Positions 9,113 through 17,560 of a DNA stretch of 64,000 bases are shown here, one piece after another. Source of the DNA: Primorskyibacter flagellatus. GTDB lineage: Bacteria > Pseudomonadota > Alphaproteobacteria > Rhodobacterales > Rhodobacteraceae. The translations under genes were made by a program, and so were the position numbers. The first letter of the stretch is position 1, and the number at the start of each line of letters is the position of its first letter. The notes beneath the pieces were generated by a model. That model saw nothing but the letters and a program-made list of their open reading frames with translations, did no database searches and was not told the DNA's origin. The DNA is taken from contig NZ_FWYD01000016.1 in NCBI RefSeq assembly GCF_900176485.1, forward strand, positions 1 through 64,000, given 5' to 3'.

Positions 9113-9327
9113 CATTTTTAAAGACCGGATGTGCAGCCGGTGACGCAAAGTCAGATGGTAACCGGGGACGTCCGGAATCTGAACTATGCTATCCGGCAAC
9201 ATCAGGCCATTTCAGCGGTGTTCCGGATGATATTCGCGCAAAACCTATAGCGGATCAGGCCCGAACCGGGAGGGATGCTATCGTTCAGTCCGCTGCAAAG
9301 TGCTTATTCAACGGCTGGATCTGCTAA
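9109..9327 (+). CDS. Possible 72-residue small protein, weak
   Basis: An ATG overlapping the SH3b gene stop (ATGA) opens a frame of 72 codons starting MTFLKTGCAAGDAK. It has no recognisable domain, contains three cysteines and ends in convergent overlap with the minus-strand gene at 9324. Only the coupled start supports it. It may equally be non-coding sequence or the decayed end of the operon. Confidence 0.2.
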   Translation: MTFLKTGCAAGDAKSDGNRGRPESELCYPATSGHFSGVPDDIRAKPIADQARTGRDAIVQSAAKCLFNGWIC

Positions 9328-10049
9328 TCCCTCACACAAGAAAAGCTCACGAGATGGGCGGAGACGATCTTGTCTCTTTCCGACCGCACCGGAAAGCTCA
9401 CACGCACCGATTGTCCCAGTCGGTCGTTATGCGCAATGCTGTGCCTCTCAAACGCGAGAAGGCGTTGTGACCCATGTCCCTTGTCCGTGCGGTAGGAAAT
9501 CGCCCCGCGACAGGCAATGAAGACGTGGTCACTGCGGTTCGGATCAAACTCTTGCTGCGACAGTCGCACACGAACGCTGGCAACACATTTTCTTATGCCG
9601 CTGTTACCGAACAGCGCCGGGCGGCAGTCGAAATCCAGCTTGCTGACCCGCAGCGGCGCAACGGGCCGGTGGGTCTGGTTTTGGTGCTCCGGTCTGGTTC
9701 GATGGTGACCCCGAAATATCGGGCGTTTTCTTTCGGTGCCAGTCCTTGCACCTTGCCCTAGAAAACGCGCCGCGACCCAACCATCCGCAGCATGCCCTTC
9801 AGCGCCTTGAACGAAAACTCTCGCCCAGCCGTCGCGACGGTCAAGGATGCTGACAGAGGTTCCATAGGGCAGGGCGCGCAATACGGAAGATCTCGTATCC
9901 GGTGCGGTTCGCAGATTCAGCGCGTCGGCCTGAACATGGGCGTAGCTGCCGACCTCTTGCGCAGAGGCTACGCCACCGTCAAAGCTCAGACATGTCAGTA
10001 GCGCGAGCAATGCGAAGAAGGCTCTTCCCGTAATAAATTTACCTGTCAT
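9324..10049 (-). CDS. Secreted SH3b-domain protein, second copy
   Basis: 241 residues from the ATG at 10047-10049, chosen because a signal peptide (FFALLALLTCLSFDGGVASA) follows; the upstream extension is not protein-like. An SH3b domain spans about 35-105 (HVQADALNLRTAPDTRSSV ... DGWVAARFLG). The linker is basic and the C-terminal domain (about 135-241) has two cysteines (DFDCRPALFG, RKCVASVRV) and beta-strand character. It is in opposite orientation to the 8336 SH3b gene. Both probably recognise peptidoglycan or an envelope partner. Confidence 0.7.
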   Translation of the reverse strand: MTGKFITGRAFFALLALLTCLSFDGGVASAQEVGSYAHVQADALNLRTAPDTRSSVLRALPYGTSVSILDRRDGWARVFVQGAEGHAADGWVAARFLGQGARTGTERKRPIFRGHHRTRPEHQNQTHRPVAPLRVSKLDFDCRPALFGNSGIRKCVASVRVRLSQQEFDPNRSDHVFIACRGAISYRTDKGHGSQRLLAFERHSIAHNDRLGQSVRVSFPVRSERDKIVSAHLVSFSCVRD

Positions 10050-10140
10050 TTTCGCGCCCCCATTATCTGATCCAACCTTCCGGCGCTTGGCGTTAACTGT
10101 GTCCAATCTGGCAAGCTCACAAGTGATCGGGCACATATCT

Positions 10141-11121
10141 TCATATCGACACCGAAGCAGTTGGCATCTCGTCGGCGTCCAGATCAAGGTATCCTTCAAG
10201 GCCCGCGCGCATTTCGGGTGCCAGATCTTCGGGATGCATGATGCGGGTATAGAACAGTGTGAAATAGACAACCTTGATCGCGGTCACGACACGCGCGAAC
10301 AACGTGTGCAGCAGGACACTGACAGAGACTACAACAAAGACCGGCAGCCAGTTAAAGACGGTGTCCGGACCGATCGGGCCCAGTTGCGGCATGTTGCGAG
10401 AAATTTCGGAAAGCGCCCCGGCCGAAAAGGCATCCGGCATACCGCCACCAAAGAAAAGGCCAAGAGCAACCCCCGCAAGGCCGCCGAAGACATAGAGCGG
10501 CTTCATCAGCGAGCCGATCACGCCGCCCATGATGTCGATTCCGAACACACCAGCCAGGGTTTCGGGCACATGATCCTTCAATCGTTTCATTTTGATAACC
10601 CCGTCGCCCAGGCTCAGCCGGTCGATCGCGAAAGCCGGTAGCAGGAAGTGGTTTACCAGATCCCATACTTCGACGATGCCGCCCAGTAACATCGCCATCA
10701 GGCCGCCTTCCTTGTTTTTGCGGCTGGCCACCCAGACGGCGGCCATGTCCAGCAGGCCAAGGGTGCGGACCTGAGAGCCGAGGCCGGTAATTTCGCGTCG
10801 TGCTTCACGCCGGGTGGGCGTGCCACCGGTGGCGGTGCCATATGTCAGGCGGCTGAGCGTCAGTTCGGCGCGGTTGTAAAAAAAGAACTTGTAGATAAAC
10901 ATCACAGCCCCTCCGAGCAGGAACCATGTGCTGTTGCCGTTCTCGTAAACAGCAAGAACAAGCCCGGCGAAGAACAGGCCGGTCATCACCACAGCATAGA
11001 CCCACATGACAATCAGCGGCCCCAACAACGCGCGATTTCGCCCGACAATGGTGAAAGTGTGCCGGACGAGAAAGCCCAGTTGTGCAAAGCGGGCCTTGAG
11101 GTCTGGTTTCGTGAAATCCAT
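10141..11121 (-). CDS. Polytopic membrane protein of unknown function
   Basis: 326 residues. Membrane segments are at about 33-58, 66-80, 205-230 and 245-275; a cytoplasmic loop of about 100 residues separates the pairs and the tail is acidic. The central block (GGIVEVWDLVNHFLLPAFAI) resembles integral membrane proteins annotated DUF6159 and is arranged like the 4394-5350 product. It is the minus-strand boundary of the envelope cluster, upstream of the second SH3b gene, so the pair may form one operon (gap 91 bp). No enzyme motif seen. Confidence 0.7.
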   Translation of the reverse strand: MDFTKPDLKARFAQLGFLVRHTFTIVGRNRALLGPLIVMWVYAVVMTGLFFAGLVLAVYENGNSTWFLLGGAVMFIYKFFFYNRAELTLSRLTYGTATGGTPTRREARREITGLGSQVRTLGLLDMAAVWVASRKNKEGGLMAMLLGGIVEVWDLVNHFLLPAFAIDRLSLGDGVIKMKRLKDHVPETLAGVFGIDIMGGVIGSLMKPLYVFGGLAGVALGLFFGGGMPDAFSAGALSEISRNMPQLGPIGPDTVFNWLPVFVVVSVSVLLHTLFARVVTAIKVVYFTLFYTRIMHPEDLAPEMRAGLEGYLDLDADEMPTASVSI

Positions 11122-11540
11122 GGTTTTCTATCCCCTAATTCTGCTGTTCTAGTCGCCCGCCGATGCAGGAACGGGTTCAACGCGCCTTACCGTCACTCAG
11201 CCGGCCGACCGTAACGTCGTCTTCGACCCAAGGTTGTCAAAGTCGGGCTGGTTACGCCCCGTCTGTTCGCAGGGGAAAAGGAAAATATCTTAAATTTAAA
11301 AGGGCTGCCCATTAGTTGCGGGCTCGATTGTCTCAAATCCCAGAAAGCGTTGCGTCATGGGTGCCGGGCAGGAGAATACGCGGAGCCACACTTGACGGTG
11401 AGATTTCTCGCGTCGGCTCTATGAAGTTGCGCGGTGCTGTTGCGCGCCCCTCCGCGCAGGCGGTCGTTCCGGCGTCCGGGGAAATGTCCACCCACGCGCG
11501 GCTTGAACCTCGGCACGGCGACTGCTACCTCATAGGCGAA
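11122..11540 (+). other. Intergenic region upstream of the TPP riboswitch
   Basis: About 420 bases between the start of the minus-strand membrane protein gene and the riboswitch. An AT-rich patch at about 11285-11305 (AAATATCTTAAATTTAAAAG) is the best place for the thi promoter. A frame is open from 11316 through the riboswitch into thiD, but its first part has no protein-like features. Confidence 0.5.
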
Positions 11541-11628
11541 TCCGTTGGGGTGTTCCGTGAGGGACTGAGAGGCGCGAGCCAACCCATCGAACCTGATCCG
11601 GACAATACCGGCGGAGGGAACGGAGCAC
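11541..11628 (+). promoter_or_regulatory. TPP riboswitch (THI element)
   Basis: The conserved THI-box blocks are all visible: GGGGTG at about 11547, GGACTGAGAG at about 11562, ACCCATCGAACCTGATC at about 11582 and the GGACAATACCGGCGGAGGGA end at about 11600-11618. It lies about 70 bases before the first gene of the thiamine operon, so thiamine pyrophosphate binding should lower operon expression. Confidence 0.93.
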
Positions 11629-11637
11629 GAGCAGGCT

Positions 11638-11664
11638 GCGGGGCAACCTCCGCCCGCCTTTTCT
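11638..11664 (+). terminator. Possible riboswitch expression-platform hairpin
   Basis: GCGGGG and CTCCGC form a 6-bp stem with one G-T pair around CAAC, followed a few bases later by TTTT. Its place between the aptamer and the first start codon fits a TPP-dependent terminator, but the T run is short and a translation-control mode is possible. Confidence 0.4.
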
Positions 11665-11693
11665 CCCTCCTCCCGTCGTCGGTGGAGGAAGAA

Positions 11694-12065
11694 ATGACAC
11701 CACAGGTCATCAAGATCGGCATGCTTTTCTCGCCCGAGATCGTTGCCGTCCCTGCCGAAGCGGACGCTGATTACAGCGGTCCCGTGATGCGCGATCCGGT
11801 GCTGGTCGCAAAGTCGGTCGATGCGCTGCTCGCCGCTTCCGGCACCATCGCGTTGGAGCAGTCAAGGGTCACCACCTGGAATACCCATGACACCGGATGC
11901 AGCCTATCCTCGGCCATTACCGCCGAACTGGCAAAAGGCGCGCCGTTGGAAGGCCCGGCCGGGCGTGCGCAGGTCTGGCTGCACGGCGCGATCTGCGCGG
12001 CTGATGACCGGGCTATTGGCGGCGGCCACGGCCCGGTCCACCATTTTCACGGATACTGGCCATGA
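11694..12065 (+). pseudogene. thiD: Gutted thiD (HMP/HMP-P kinase) remnant, still open
   Basis: 123 residues, against about 265 in intact ThiD. The ATG follows GGTGGAGGAAGAA. Recognisable pieces are KIGMLFSPEIVA, DPVLVAKSVDALLA and, after a gap, TTWNTHDTGCSLSSAI and the C-terminal GGGHGPVHHFH. The first ~75 residues (substrate site) and ~85 central residues are absent. Conserved motifs also carry substitutions: DPVMVAKSGD became DPVLVAKSVD, and the anion-hole HGTGC became HDTGC. A working kinase is very unlikely. The deletions keep the reading frame and the ATGA overlap with thiO, so the remnant may be retained because it carries ribosomes into thiO. Confidence 0.8.
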
Positions 12066-13039
12066 CGCGGGCCACCGTCATCGGCGCTGGCGTCGCAGGG
12101 CTCTGCGTGGCCACCGAACTGGTCGCCCGAGGCTGCGCGGTCACTGTCTTCGATCCTGTGTTGCAGCCCGGACCACACCATTGTTCATGGTGGGCGGGCG
12201 GCATGCTTGCGCCATTCTGCGAAGGCGAAACGGCAGAAGAGCCGGTGGTTCGGCTGGGTCAGCAGGCGGCTCGCTGGTGGGAACGGCAGGGCGTGGGTGT
12301 CACGCAGCGCGGCACCGTCGTCGTGGCCCTTAATCGCGACCGTCGCGAACTCGACCGTTTCGCCCGCCGCATTGAGGGCCACACCCTGCTTGACGGTTCC
12401 GCCCTTGCAGCACTGGAGCCGGACCTCTCAGACCGCTTCGACCGGGCGCTGCACGTCACCGCCGAGGCTCACCTTGACCCGCGCGCCGCCCTGCGCCACC
12501 TTCGAACGCGGCTTGAGCGCGACGGTGTCACCTTCATCGCAGAGCCGGGCCGTGCCGATGGCCTGACCTTCGACTGCCGTGGTCACGCGGAGCGTGACGC
12601 GCTTCCCGATCTGCGCGGCGTTAAAGGCGAAATGGTTGTGCTGCGTGCGCCCGACATCCGCCTGACCCGCCCGGTTCGTCTGCTCCACCCGCGCTTTCCG
12701 CTTTATGTTGTGCCCCGTGCCGATGGTCATTTCATGCTGGGCGCGACACAGATCGAAAGCGACGATCGCCGCCGGCGTGTTCGGTCTGTGCTGGAACTGC
12801 TCTCGGCCGCCTACGCGCTGCATCCCGCCTTTGGCGAGGCCGAACTGGTCGAGATCGGTGCCGATGCACGTCCGGCCTTTCCCGATAACCTGCCGCGCCT
12901 TGTCCGGCGCGGCGAGACGATCCATGTCAATGGCCTGTTCCGCCACGGTTTCCTGCTCGCGCCTGCGCTTGCACGGATGGCGACTGAACTGGCCTTCGAC
13001 CACAGCAAACCGGAGTTTTATTATGCAGATCACGGTTAA
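12062..13039 (+). CDS. thiO: Glycine oxidase ThiO
   Basis: 325 residues, normal for the family. An FAD-binding Rossmann motif starts at residue 5 ([15 protein letters not shown]), and DAO-family features follow: [10 protein letters not shown] near residue 46 and the C-terminal [15 protein letters not shown]. ThiO oxidises glycine to iminoacetate, the glycine-derived precursor of the thiazole ring. Overlaps thiD remnant by 4 and thiS by 17 bases. Confidence 0.9.
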   Translation: MTRATVIGAGVAGLCVATELVARGCAVTVFDPVLQPGPHHCSWWAGGMLAPFCEGETAEEPVVRLGQQAARWWERQGVGVTQRGTVVVALNRDRRELDRFARRIEGHTLLDGSALAALEPDLSDRFDRALHVTAEAHLDPRAALRHLRTRLERDGVTFIAEPGRADGLTFDCRGHAERDALPDLRGVKGEMVVLRAPDIRLTRPVRLLHPRFPLYVVPRADGHFMLGATQIESDDRRRRVRSVLELLSAAYALHPAFGEAELVEIGADARPAFPDNLPRLVRRGETIHVNGLFRHGFLLAPALARMATELAFDHSKPEFYYADHG

Positions 13040-13217
13040 CGGAACCGCAACCGAGGTGCAGGCGCAAACCCTCGCCGATGCGCTGGACGAACTGGGCTAT
13101 CGCGATGCCAAGGTCGCCACCGCCGTCAACGAAAGTTTCGTTCCGGCGACGGCGCGCGACGCCCCCCTTTCCCCTGGCGACCGGATCGAGATCGTCGCCC
13201 CGCGGCAGGGAGGCTGA
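13023..13217 (+). CDS. thiS: Sulfur carrier protein ThiS
   Basis: 64 residues with a ubiquitin-like fold pattern ([12 protein letters not shown] ... [12 protein letters not shown]). It ends in Gly-Gly, the C-terminus that is adenylated by ThiF and converted to a thiocarboxylate. It starts inside the 3' end of thiO and thiG starts one base after its stop. Confidence 0.92.
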   Translation: MQITVNGTATEVQAQTLADALDELGYRDAKVATAVNESFVPATARDAPLSPGDRIEIVAPRQGG

Positions 13218-13218
13218 G

Positions 13219-13989
13219 ATGCTGCTTTACGGTACCGAGATCAATTCGCGGCTGATGCTGGGTACGGCGCAATACCCGTCGCCGGCGGTTCTGGCCGAGG
13301 CCTTCCGCTGCTCGGGTGCCGGTATCGCCACCGTCTCTGTGCGACGTGAGGCGGGCGGCGATCGCGCCGGCGCGGCATTCTGGGATTTGATCCGCGACCT
13401 CGATGTGACACTCCTGCCCAACACCGCAGGCTGCCACTCGGTCCGCGAGGCGGTGACCACGGCGCAGATGGCCCGCGAGCTGTTCGACACACCCTGGATC
13501 AAACTCGAGGTGATCGGCCATGCGGACACCCTTCAGCCCGACCCCTTCGGACTGGTGGAGGCCGCGCGCATTCTGACCGATGAGGGTTTCAAGGTTTTTC
13601 CTTATACCACCGAGGACGTGGTTCTTGCCGACCGGCTGCTACAGGCGGGTTGCGAGGTGCTCATGCCATGGGGCGCACCCATCGGCACCGGGCTGGGGCT
13701 GACCAACATCTATGGCCTGCGCACCCTGCGCGCCCAGTTTCCCGACGTGCCCATGGTGGTGGATGCGGGCCTCGGTCTGCCGAGCCAGGCCGCCATGGCG
13801 ATGGAGTTGGGCTATGACGCGGTGCTGCTCAACACCGCCGTCGCCAAAGCGGGCGACCCGGCGAGGATGGCGGAAGGTTTCGCCCGCGCGGTCGAGGCCG
13901 GGCGGCTCGCCTACGAGGCAGACCCGATGGAGCCACGCGACATGGCGGCCCCTTCGACCCCCGTCATCGGCAGGGCGTTCCTGACATGA
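13219..13989 (+). CDS. thiG: Thiazole synthase ThiG
   Basis: 256 residues from the ATG at 13219; the open frame extends upstream inside thiS but the family start is [16 protein letters not shown]. The Schiff-base lysine lies in WIKLEVIG, and [14 protein letters not shown] and [13 protein letters not shown] are present. ThiG joins DXP, iminoacetate and the ThiS thiocarboxylate into the thiazole phosphate. Confidence 0.95.
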   Translation: MLLYGTEINSRLMLGTAQYPSPAVLAEAFRCSGAGIATVSVRREAGGDRAGAAFWDLIRDLDVTLLPNTAGCHSVREAVTTAQMARELFDTPWIKLEVIGHADTLQPDPFGLVEAARILTDEGFKVFPYTTEDVVLADRLLQAGCEVLMPWGAPIGTGLGLTNIYGLRTLRAQFPDVPMVVDAGLGLPSQAAMAMELGYDAVLLNTAVAKAGDPARMAEGFARAVEAGRLAYEADPMEPRDMAAPSTPVIGRAFLT

Positions 13990-14582
13990 GCCTACACCGC
14001 TTTTATCCGATCTTTGACAACGCCGGCTGGCTGCACCGCACGCTTCCGCTGGGCGTGAAGCTGGTGCAGCTTCGTATCAAGGATATGGACGTGGCCGACC
14101 TTTGGAACGCCATCACCCAAGCGAAATCGCTCTGCCGCGCGCATTCCGCGTCGCTGGTGATCAACGACCATTGGCAGATCGCCATCGACGCAGGCTGCGA
14201 GTGGGTGCATCTCGGGCAGGAAGATCTCGATACTGCGGATCTTCCGGCCATTCGCCGTGCTGGCCTCAGGCTGGGTATCAGCACCCACGACCACGCCGAA
14301 CTTGACCGTGCCCTGTCAATGTCGCCTGACTATGTTGCGCTGGGCCCGGTCTATCCGACGATCCTGAAAAAGATGAAATGGCACCAGCAGGGGCTTGAGC
14401 GTGTCACCGAATGGAAGCGCGCCATTGGCGACCTGCCCCTTGTCGCCATCGGCGGCATGCGCGTCGAGCGAACAGCGGACGTCTTTGCCGCCGGTGCCGA
14501 TGTCGTGTCAGTGGTCACCGATATCACCCTCAGTGACGATCCGGAGACCCGCGTTCGTGCCTGGATCGAGGCGACGCGATGA
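13986..14582 (+). CDS. thiE: Thiamine phosphate synthase ThiE
   Basis: 198 residues, usual length. Motifs in order: QLRIKD near residue 29, VINDHW near 58, HLGQEDL near 75, ALGPVYPT near 118 and AIGGM near 154. It couples HMP pyrophosphate with the thiazole phosphate to form thiamine phosphate. ATGA overlap with thiG on one side and thiF on the other. Confidence 0.93.
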   Translation: MSLHRFYPIFDNAGWLHRTLPLGVKLVQLRIKDMDVADLWNAITQAKSLCRAHSASLVINDHWQIAIDAGCEWVHLGQEDLDTADLPAIRRAGLRLGISTHDHAELDRALSMSPDYVALGPVYPTILKKMKWHQQGLERVTEWKRAIGDLPLVAIGGMRVERTADVFAAGADVVSVVTDITLSDDPETRVRAWIEATR

Positions 14583-15562
14583 GCCGCTATGCCCGCCAGA
14601 TCGCAGTGCCCGAACTTGGGCCTTTGGGCCACGCCCGCCTGCGCCGGGCGCATGTGCTGGTCATCGGCGCGGGCGGGCTTGCTGCCCCGGTGCTGCAATA
14701 CCTCGGCGGGGCTGGCGTAGGCCGCATTCGGTTGGTGGATCCGGACCGGGTTGAGGCGACGAACCTGCATCGCCAGACGTTGTTCCGCGAGTCTGATATC
14801 GGCGTCGCAAAGTCCAAGGCCGCCGCTGCGGCGATCACCGCGCTCAACCCCGATTGCAGGGTCGAGGCGGTCGTGGCGGCGCTTGATCCTGCCAACGTCG
14901 GCGCACTCTGCGACAGTACCGATCTTGTGCTTGATTGCGCCGACAGCTTCGCGGCAAGTTACATCCTGTCCGACGCCTGCCACGCTGCGGGCCGCCCGCT
15001 GGTCAGCGCCTCGGTGGTTGGGCTCGACGGTTATGCCGGGGCCTTCTGCGGCGGCGCGCCCAGCCTGCGCGCCGTGTTTCCCGACCTGCCGCAAAGGCTC
15101 GGCTCGTGCGCCGAGGATGGCGTTCTGGGGCCGGTCGTGGGTGTGATCGGCGCGCTGCAGGCGCAGATGGCTCTCGCATTACTCGCAGGGCTCGATCCTT
15201 CGCCCCTCGGGCAGCTTTTCACCTTCGACGGGCGCAGCCTTAGATCGGGCGGGTTTCGCTTTGCCGATACGCCCGAACCCGAGCGCGGCCCCCGTTTCCT
15301 CGCGCCTTCCGCGATCACTGCCGCTGACTTTCTCGTCGACCTGCGGGCCGAGGACGAGGCCCCCCTGATGCGGCCCTTCGCCCGCCGTCTTCCCGCCACC
15401 GCTTTCGGCCCCGGAGGCCCCATTCCCGCCACCGGACAACGCGCCGTGCTCTGTTGTCGCTCGGGCCAGCGCGCCTGGACGGCCGCTGAAAGGCTTGGGG
15501 CGGTCTGGGACGGAAACATATTTCTCGTCGCCCTCGGCGACCCAACCGGAGACATCCCATGA
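14579..15562 (+). CDS. thiF: ThiF/MoeB-type adenylyltransferase with rhodanese-like tail
   Basis: 327 residues. The N-terminal domain has the nucleotide-binding glycine loop ([15 protein letters not shown], near residue 24), D/R/N residues of [16 protein letters not shown], and the conserved [21 protein letters not shown]. The last ~75 residues look like a rhodanese domain with an active-site loop CCRSGQRA, supplying sulfur to ThiS after adenylation. The CXXC pairs that bind zinc in E. coli ThiF/MoeB are absent: the first would be near PSLRAVFP. Joined to thiE and thiY by ATGA overlaps. Confidence 0.88.
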   Translation: MSRYARQIAVPELGPLGHARLRRAHVLVIGAGGLAAPVLQYLGGAGVGRIRLVDPDRVEATNLHRQTLFRESDIGVAKSKAAAAAITALNPDCRVEAVVAALDPANVGALCDSTDLVLDCADSFAASYILSDACHAAGRPLVSASVVGLDGYAGAFCGGAPSLRAVFPDLPQRLGSCAEDGVLGPVVGVIGALQAQMALALLAGLDPSPLGQLFTFDGRSLRSGGFRFADTPEPERGPRFLAPSAITAADFLVDLRAEDEAPLMRPFARRLPATAFGPGGPIPATGQRAVLCCRSGQRAWTAAERLGAVWDGNIFLVALGDPTGDIP

Positions 15563-16494
15563 AACCCATGCTGACAGCCCTCGCCCTTGTTCTGGCGACA
15601 CCCGCCGCCGCGCAGGACGAGATGACCGTTATGCTCGACTGGTTCGTGAACCCCGACCACGGGCCGATCATCATTGCAGAGGAACTCGGTTATTTCGCTG
15701 AAGCAGACCTGGCGGTCGAAGTGATCGCCCCGGCCGACCCTTCCGATCCGCCCAAGATGGCTGCCGCAGGTGCGGTCGACCTTGCAATTTCCTACCAGCC
15801 GCAACTGCACCTTCAGGTGGCAGAAGGCATGCCGTTGGTGCGCGTCGGAACGCTGGTCGCCACACCGCTCAACTGCCTGCTCGTGCTGGATGACGGACCT
15901 GTCGCGCAGATCGCGGATCTCGAAGGTCGCAAAGTGGGTTTCTCTGTCGCCGGCGTCGAGGAGGCGCTGCTTTCGGCCATGCTGGGCGAGTCCGCGCTTG
16001 GCACCGGCGATATCGAGTTGGTCAACGTCAACTGGTCGCTGTCGCCCGCGCTGATGTCGGGGCAGGTCGATGCGGTGATCGGGGCTTTTCGCAACTTTGA
16101 GCTGAACCAGATGGAGATCGAGGACGTCGCCGGCCGGTGCTTCTACCCCGAGGAACACGGCGTGCCGACCTATGACGAACTGATCTACATCGCCAACCCC
16201 CAGACGATGGATGCGGGAATGATCCGGCGTTTCCTCGGGGCAATGGAAAAGGCCACGCAGTACATAGTGAACCACCCGCGGGAGAGCTGGGAGGTGTTCG
16301 CGGCCACCTCAACCGAGCTTCAGGACGAGCTGAACAAGAAGGCATGGGCCGATACGATCCCGCGCTTTGCGTTGCGTCCCGAGGCACTGGACGCCGGCCG
16401 CTACGCGCGGTTCGAGAACTTCCTGCATCAGGCCGGGCTGATCGAGGGCACGCGCCCCGTCACCGCGCTGGCCGTCGACCTGGGGGCAGAATGA
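15559..16494 (+). CDS. thiY: ABC transporter substrate-binding protein, THI5/NMT1-like (ThiY type)
   Basis: 311 residues with a signal peptide ([13 protein letters not shown]). The mature protein begins with the NMT1/THI5-like pattern [22 protein letters not shown] and continues through [16 protein letters not shown], as in periplasmic proteins that bind pyrimidine precursors of thiamine. With the ATPase and permease genes downstream it forms an importer. The ligand is inferred from the riboswitch and operon; formylaminopyrimidine or HMP are the known ligands of such systems. Confidence 0.87.
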   Translation: MKPMLTALALVLATPAAAQDEMTVMLDWFVNPDHGPIIIAEELGYFAEADLAVEVIAPADPSDPPKMAAAGAVDLAISYQPQLHLQVAEGMPLVRVGTLVATPLNCLLVLDDGPVAQIADLEGRKVGFSVAGVEEALLSAMLGESALGTGDIELVNVNWSLSPALMSGQVDAVIGAFRNFELNQMEIEDVAGRCFYPEEHGVPTYDELIYIANPQTMDAGMIRRFLGAMEKATQYIVNHPRESWEVFAATSTELQDELNKKAWADTIPRFALRPEALDAGRYARFENFLHQAGLIEGTRPVTALAVDLGAE

Positions 16495-16838
16495 GCTACG
16501 GCACGGCATTGCGTCTTTGGCGCGACGCCGCCGGTACAGCGTGGAACGATCATACCCACCACGCCTTGGTTGAACAGATGGCCGATGGTCCGCTGCGACG
16601 CGCGGCATACCTGTTTCTTGTCCATTTCCCTTGTGCCTGGACCCTGGCGGTGACCAAGGCCAAGACGCTGGATGAGATGCACGCCTGCCGCGAGGGTGGC
16701 GCGTTGATCGACTTGACGGTCGCGCGCCGCCTCGGCCCCACAACGGAAACCAGCCCGCGCTGGCGCCGGCTATGCACGCGCTTACAGACAGCCACGCGGC
16801 TGGAGGTCGATTCCTGGGCCATGGGTCTTTCGGGATGA
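16491..16838 (+). pseudogene. tenA: Gutted tenA (aminopyrimidine aminohydrolase) remnant, still open
   Basis: 115 residues against about 220 in intact TenA. The N-terminal [15 protein letters not shown] and THHALVEQMADG, the middle LFLVHFPCAWTLAVTKA and the C-terminal VARRLGP, SPRWRRLC and TATRLEVDSWAMGL all read as TenA. A short piece that normally holds the substrate-binding Asp (YLVQDY) and about 110 residues that hold the nucleophilic Cys (CxxGY) are missing; the C-terminal catalytic Glu is kept. It should be inactive. As with thiD the deletions are in frame and the ATGA overlaps with thiY and thiZ persist. Confidence 0.8.
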
Positions 16839-17560
16839 GCAGCGCGCCTGCGCTTCAATTGGCCGGGCGTGTCACGATCGGTGGCACCGCGATCTTCGGC
16901 CCCCTGTCGCTGGAGGTTCCGGCGGGGCGGTGGACCTGTCTGCTCGGTCCCTCCGGTGTGGGCAAGTCCACGCTTTTGCGCCTGTTTGCGAGCCTTGGGG
17001 ACAAGGTCGACTTTGAGGGCACCTTTGGCGCAAGCGATGGTGTGTCGCTGGCAGGTCGCGTGGCGTTGATGGCGCAGAGCGACCTGTTGATGCCATGGCT
17101 TGACGTGACCGCCAATGTCACTCTCGGCGCACGGTTGCGAGGCACGCAGCAGCCGCGTGAAAGGGCGCTCGACATATTGGCGCGCGTTGGCCTTGCGGAT
17201 CACGGCACCAAACGCCCTGACGCCCTTTCCGGCGGACAGCGGCAGCGGGTGGCGCTTGCCCGGACCCTGATGGAAGACCGGCCTGTCATATTGCTGGATG
17301 AACCCTTTTCGGCGCTTGATGCGCAGACACGCGCCCGAATGCAGGACCTTTCGGCCGAACTGCTGGCCGGTCGCACCGTGTTGCATGTGACCCATGACGC
17401 CGCCGAGGCCGCGCGTCTGGGTGAGACGGTTTTGCTGATGACCCGCGAGGGGATCACCCCGGTCGAATCACCGCCCGCCAGCGTGCCGCGCCCCTATGAT
17501 GCGGCTGAGACCCTTGCCTTTCAGGGTCAGTTGCTGCGGCAACTTATGGAGACAGTGTGA
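16835..17560 (+). CDS. thiZ: ABC transporter ATP-binding protein (ThiZ type)
   Basis: 241 residues from the ATG overlapping the tenA remnant stop; an upstream in-frame ATG at 16772 lies inside tenA and is less likely. Walker A is LLGPSGVGKSTLL, the Q-loop is LMAQSDLLMPWLDV, the signature LSGGQRQRVALARTL, Walker B VILLDEPFSALDAQ and the H-loop HVTHD. It powers import with ThiX and ThiY. The C-terminal overlap with the permease gene is ATGA-like. Confidence 0.92.
   Translation: MSSAPALQLAGRVTIGGTAIFGPLSLEVPAGRWTCLLGPSGVGKSTLLRLFASLGDKVDFEGTFGASDGVSLAGRVALMAQSDLLMPWLDVTANVTLGARLRGTQQPRERALDILARVGLADHGTKRPDALSGGQRQRVALARTLMEDRPVILLDEPFSALDAQTRARMQDLSAELLAGRTVLHVTHDAAEAARLGETVLLMTREGITPVESPPASVPRPYDAAETLAFQGQLLRQLMETV

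Noticed and set aside
16772-16834. A longer start for the ThiZ ATPase at 16772
   Set aside because: The extra residues lie inside the tenA remnant; the ATG at 16835 overlaps the upstream stop as every other junction in this operon does.
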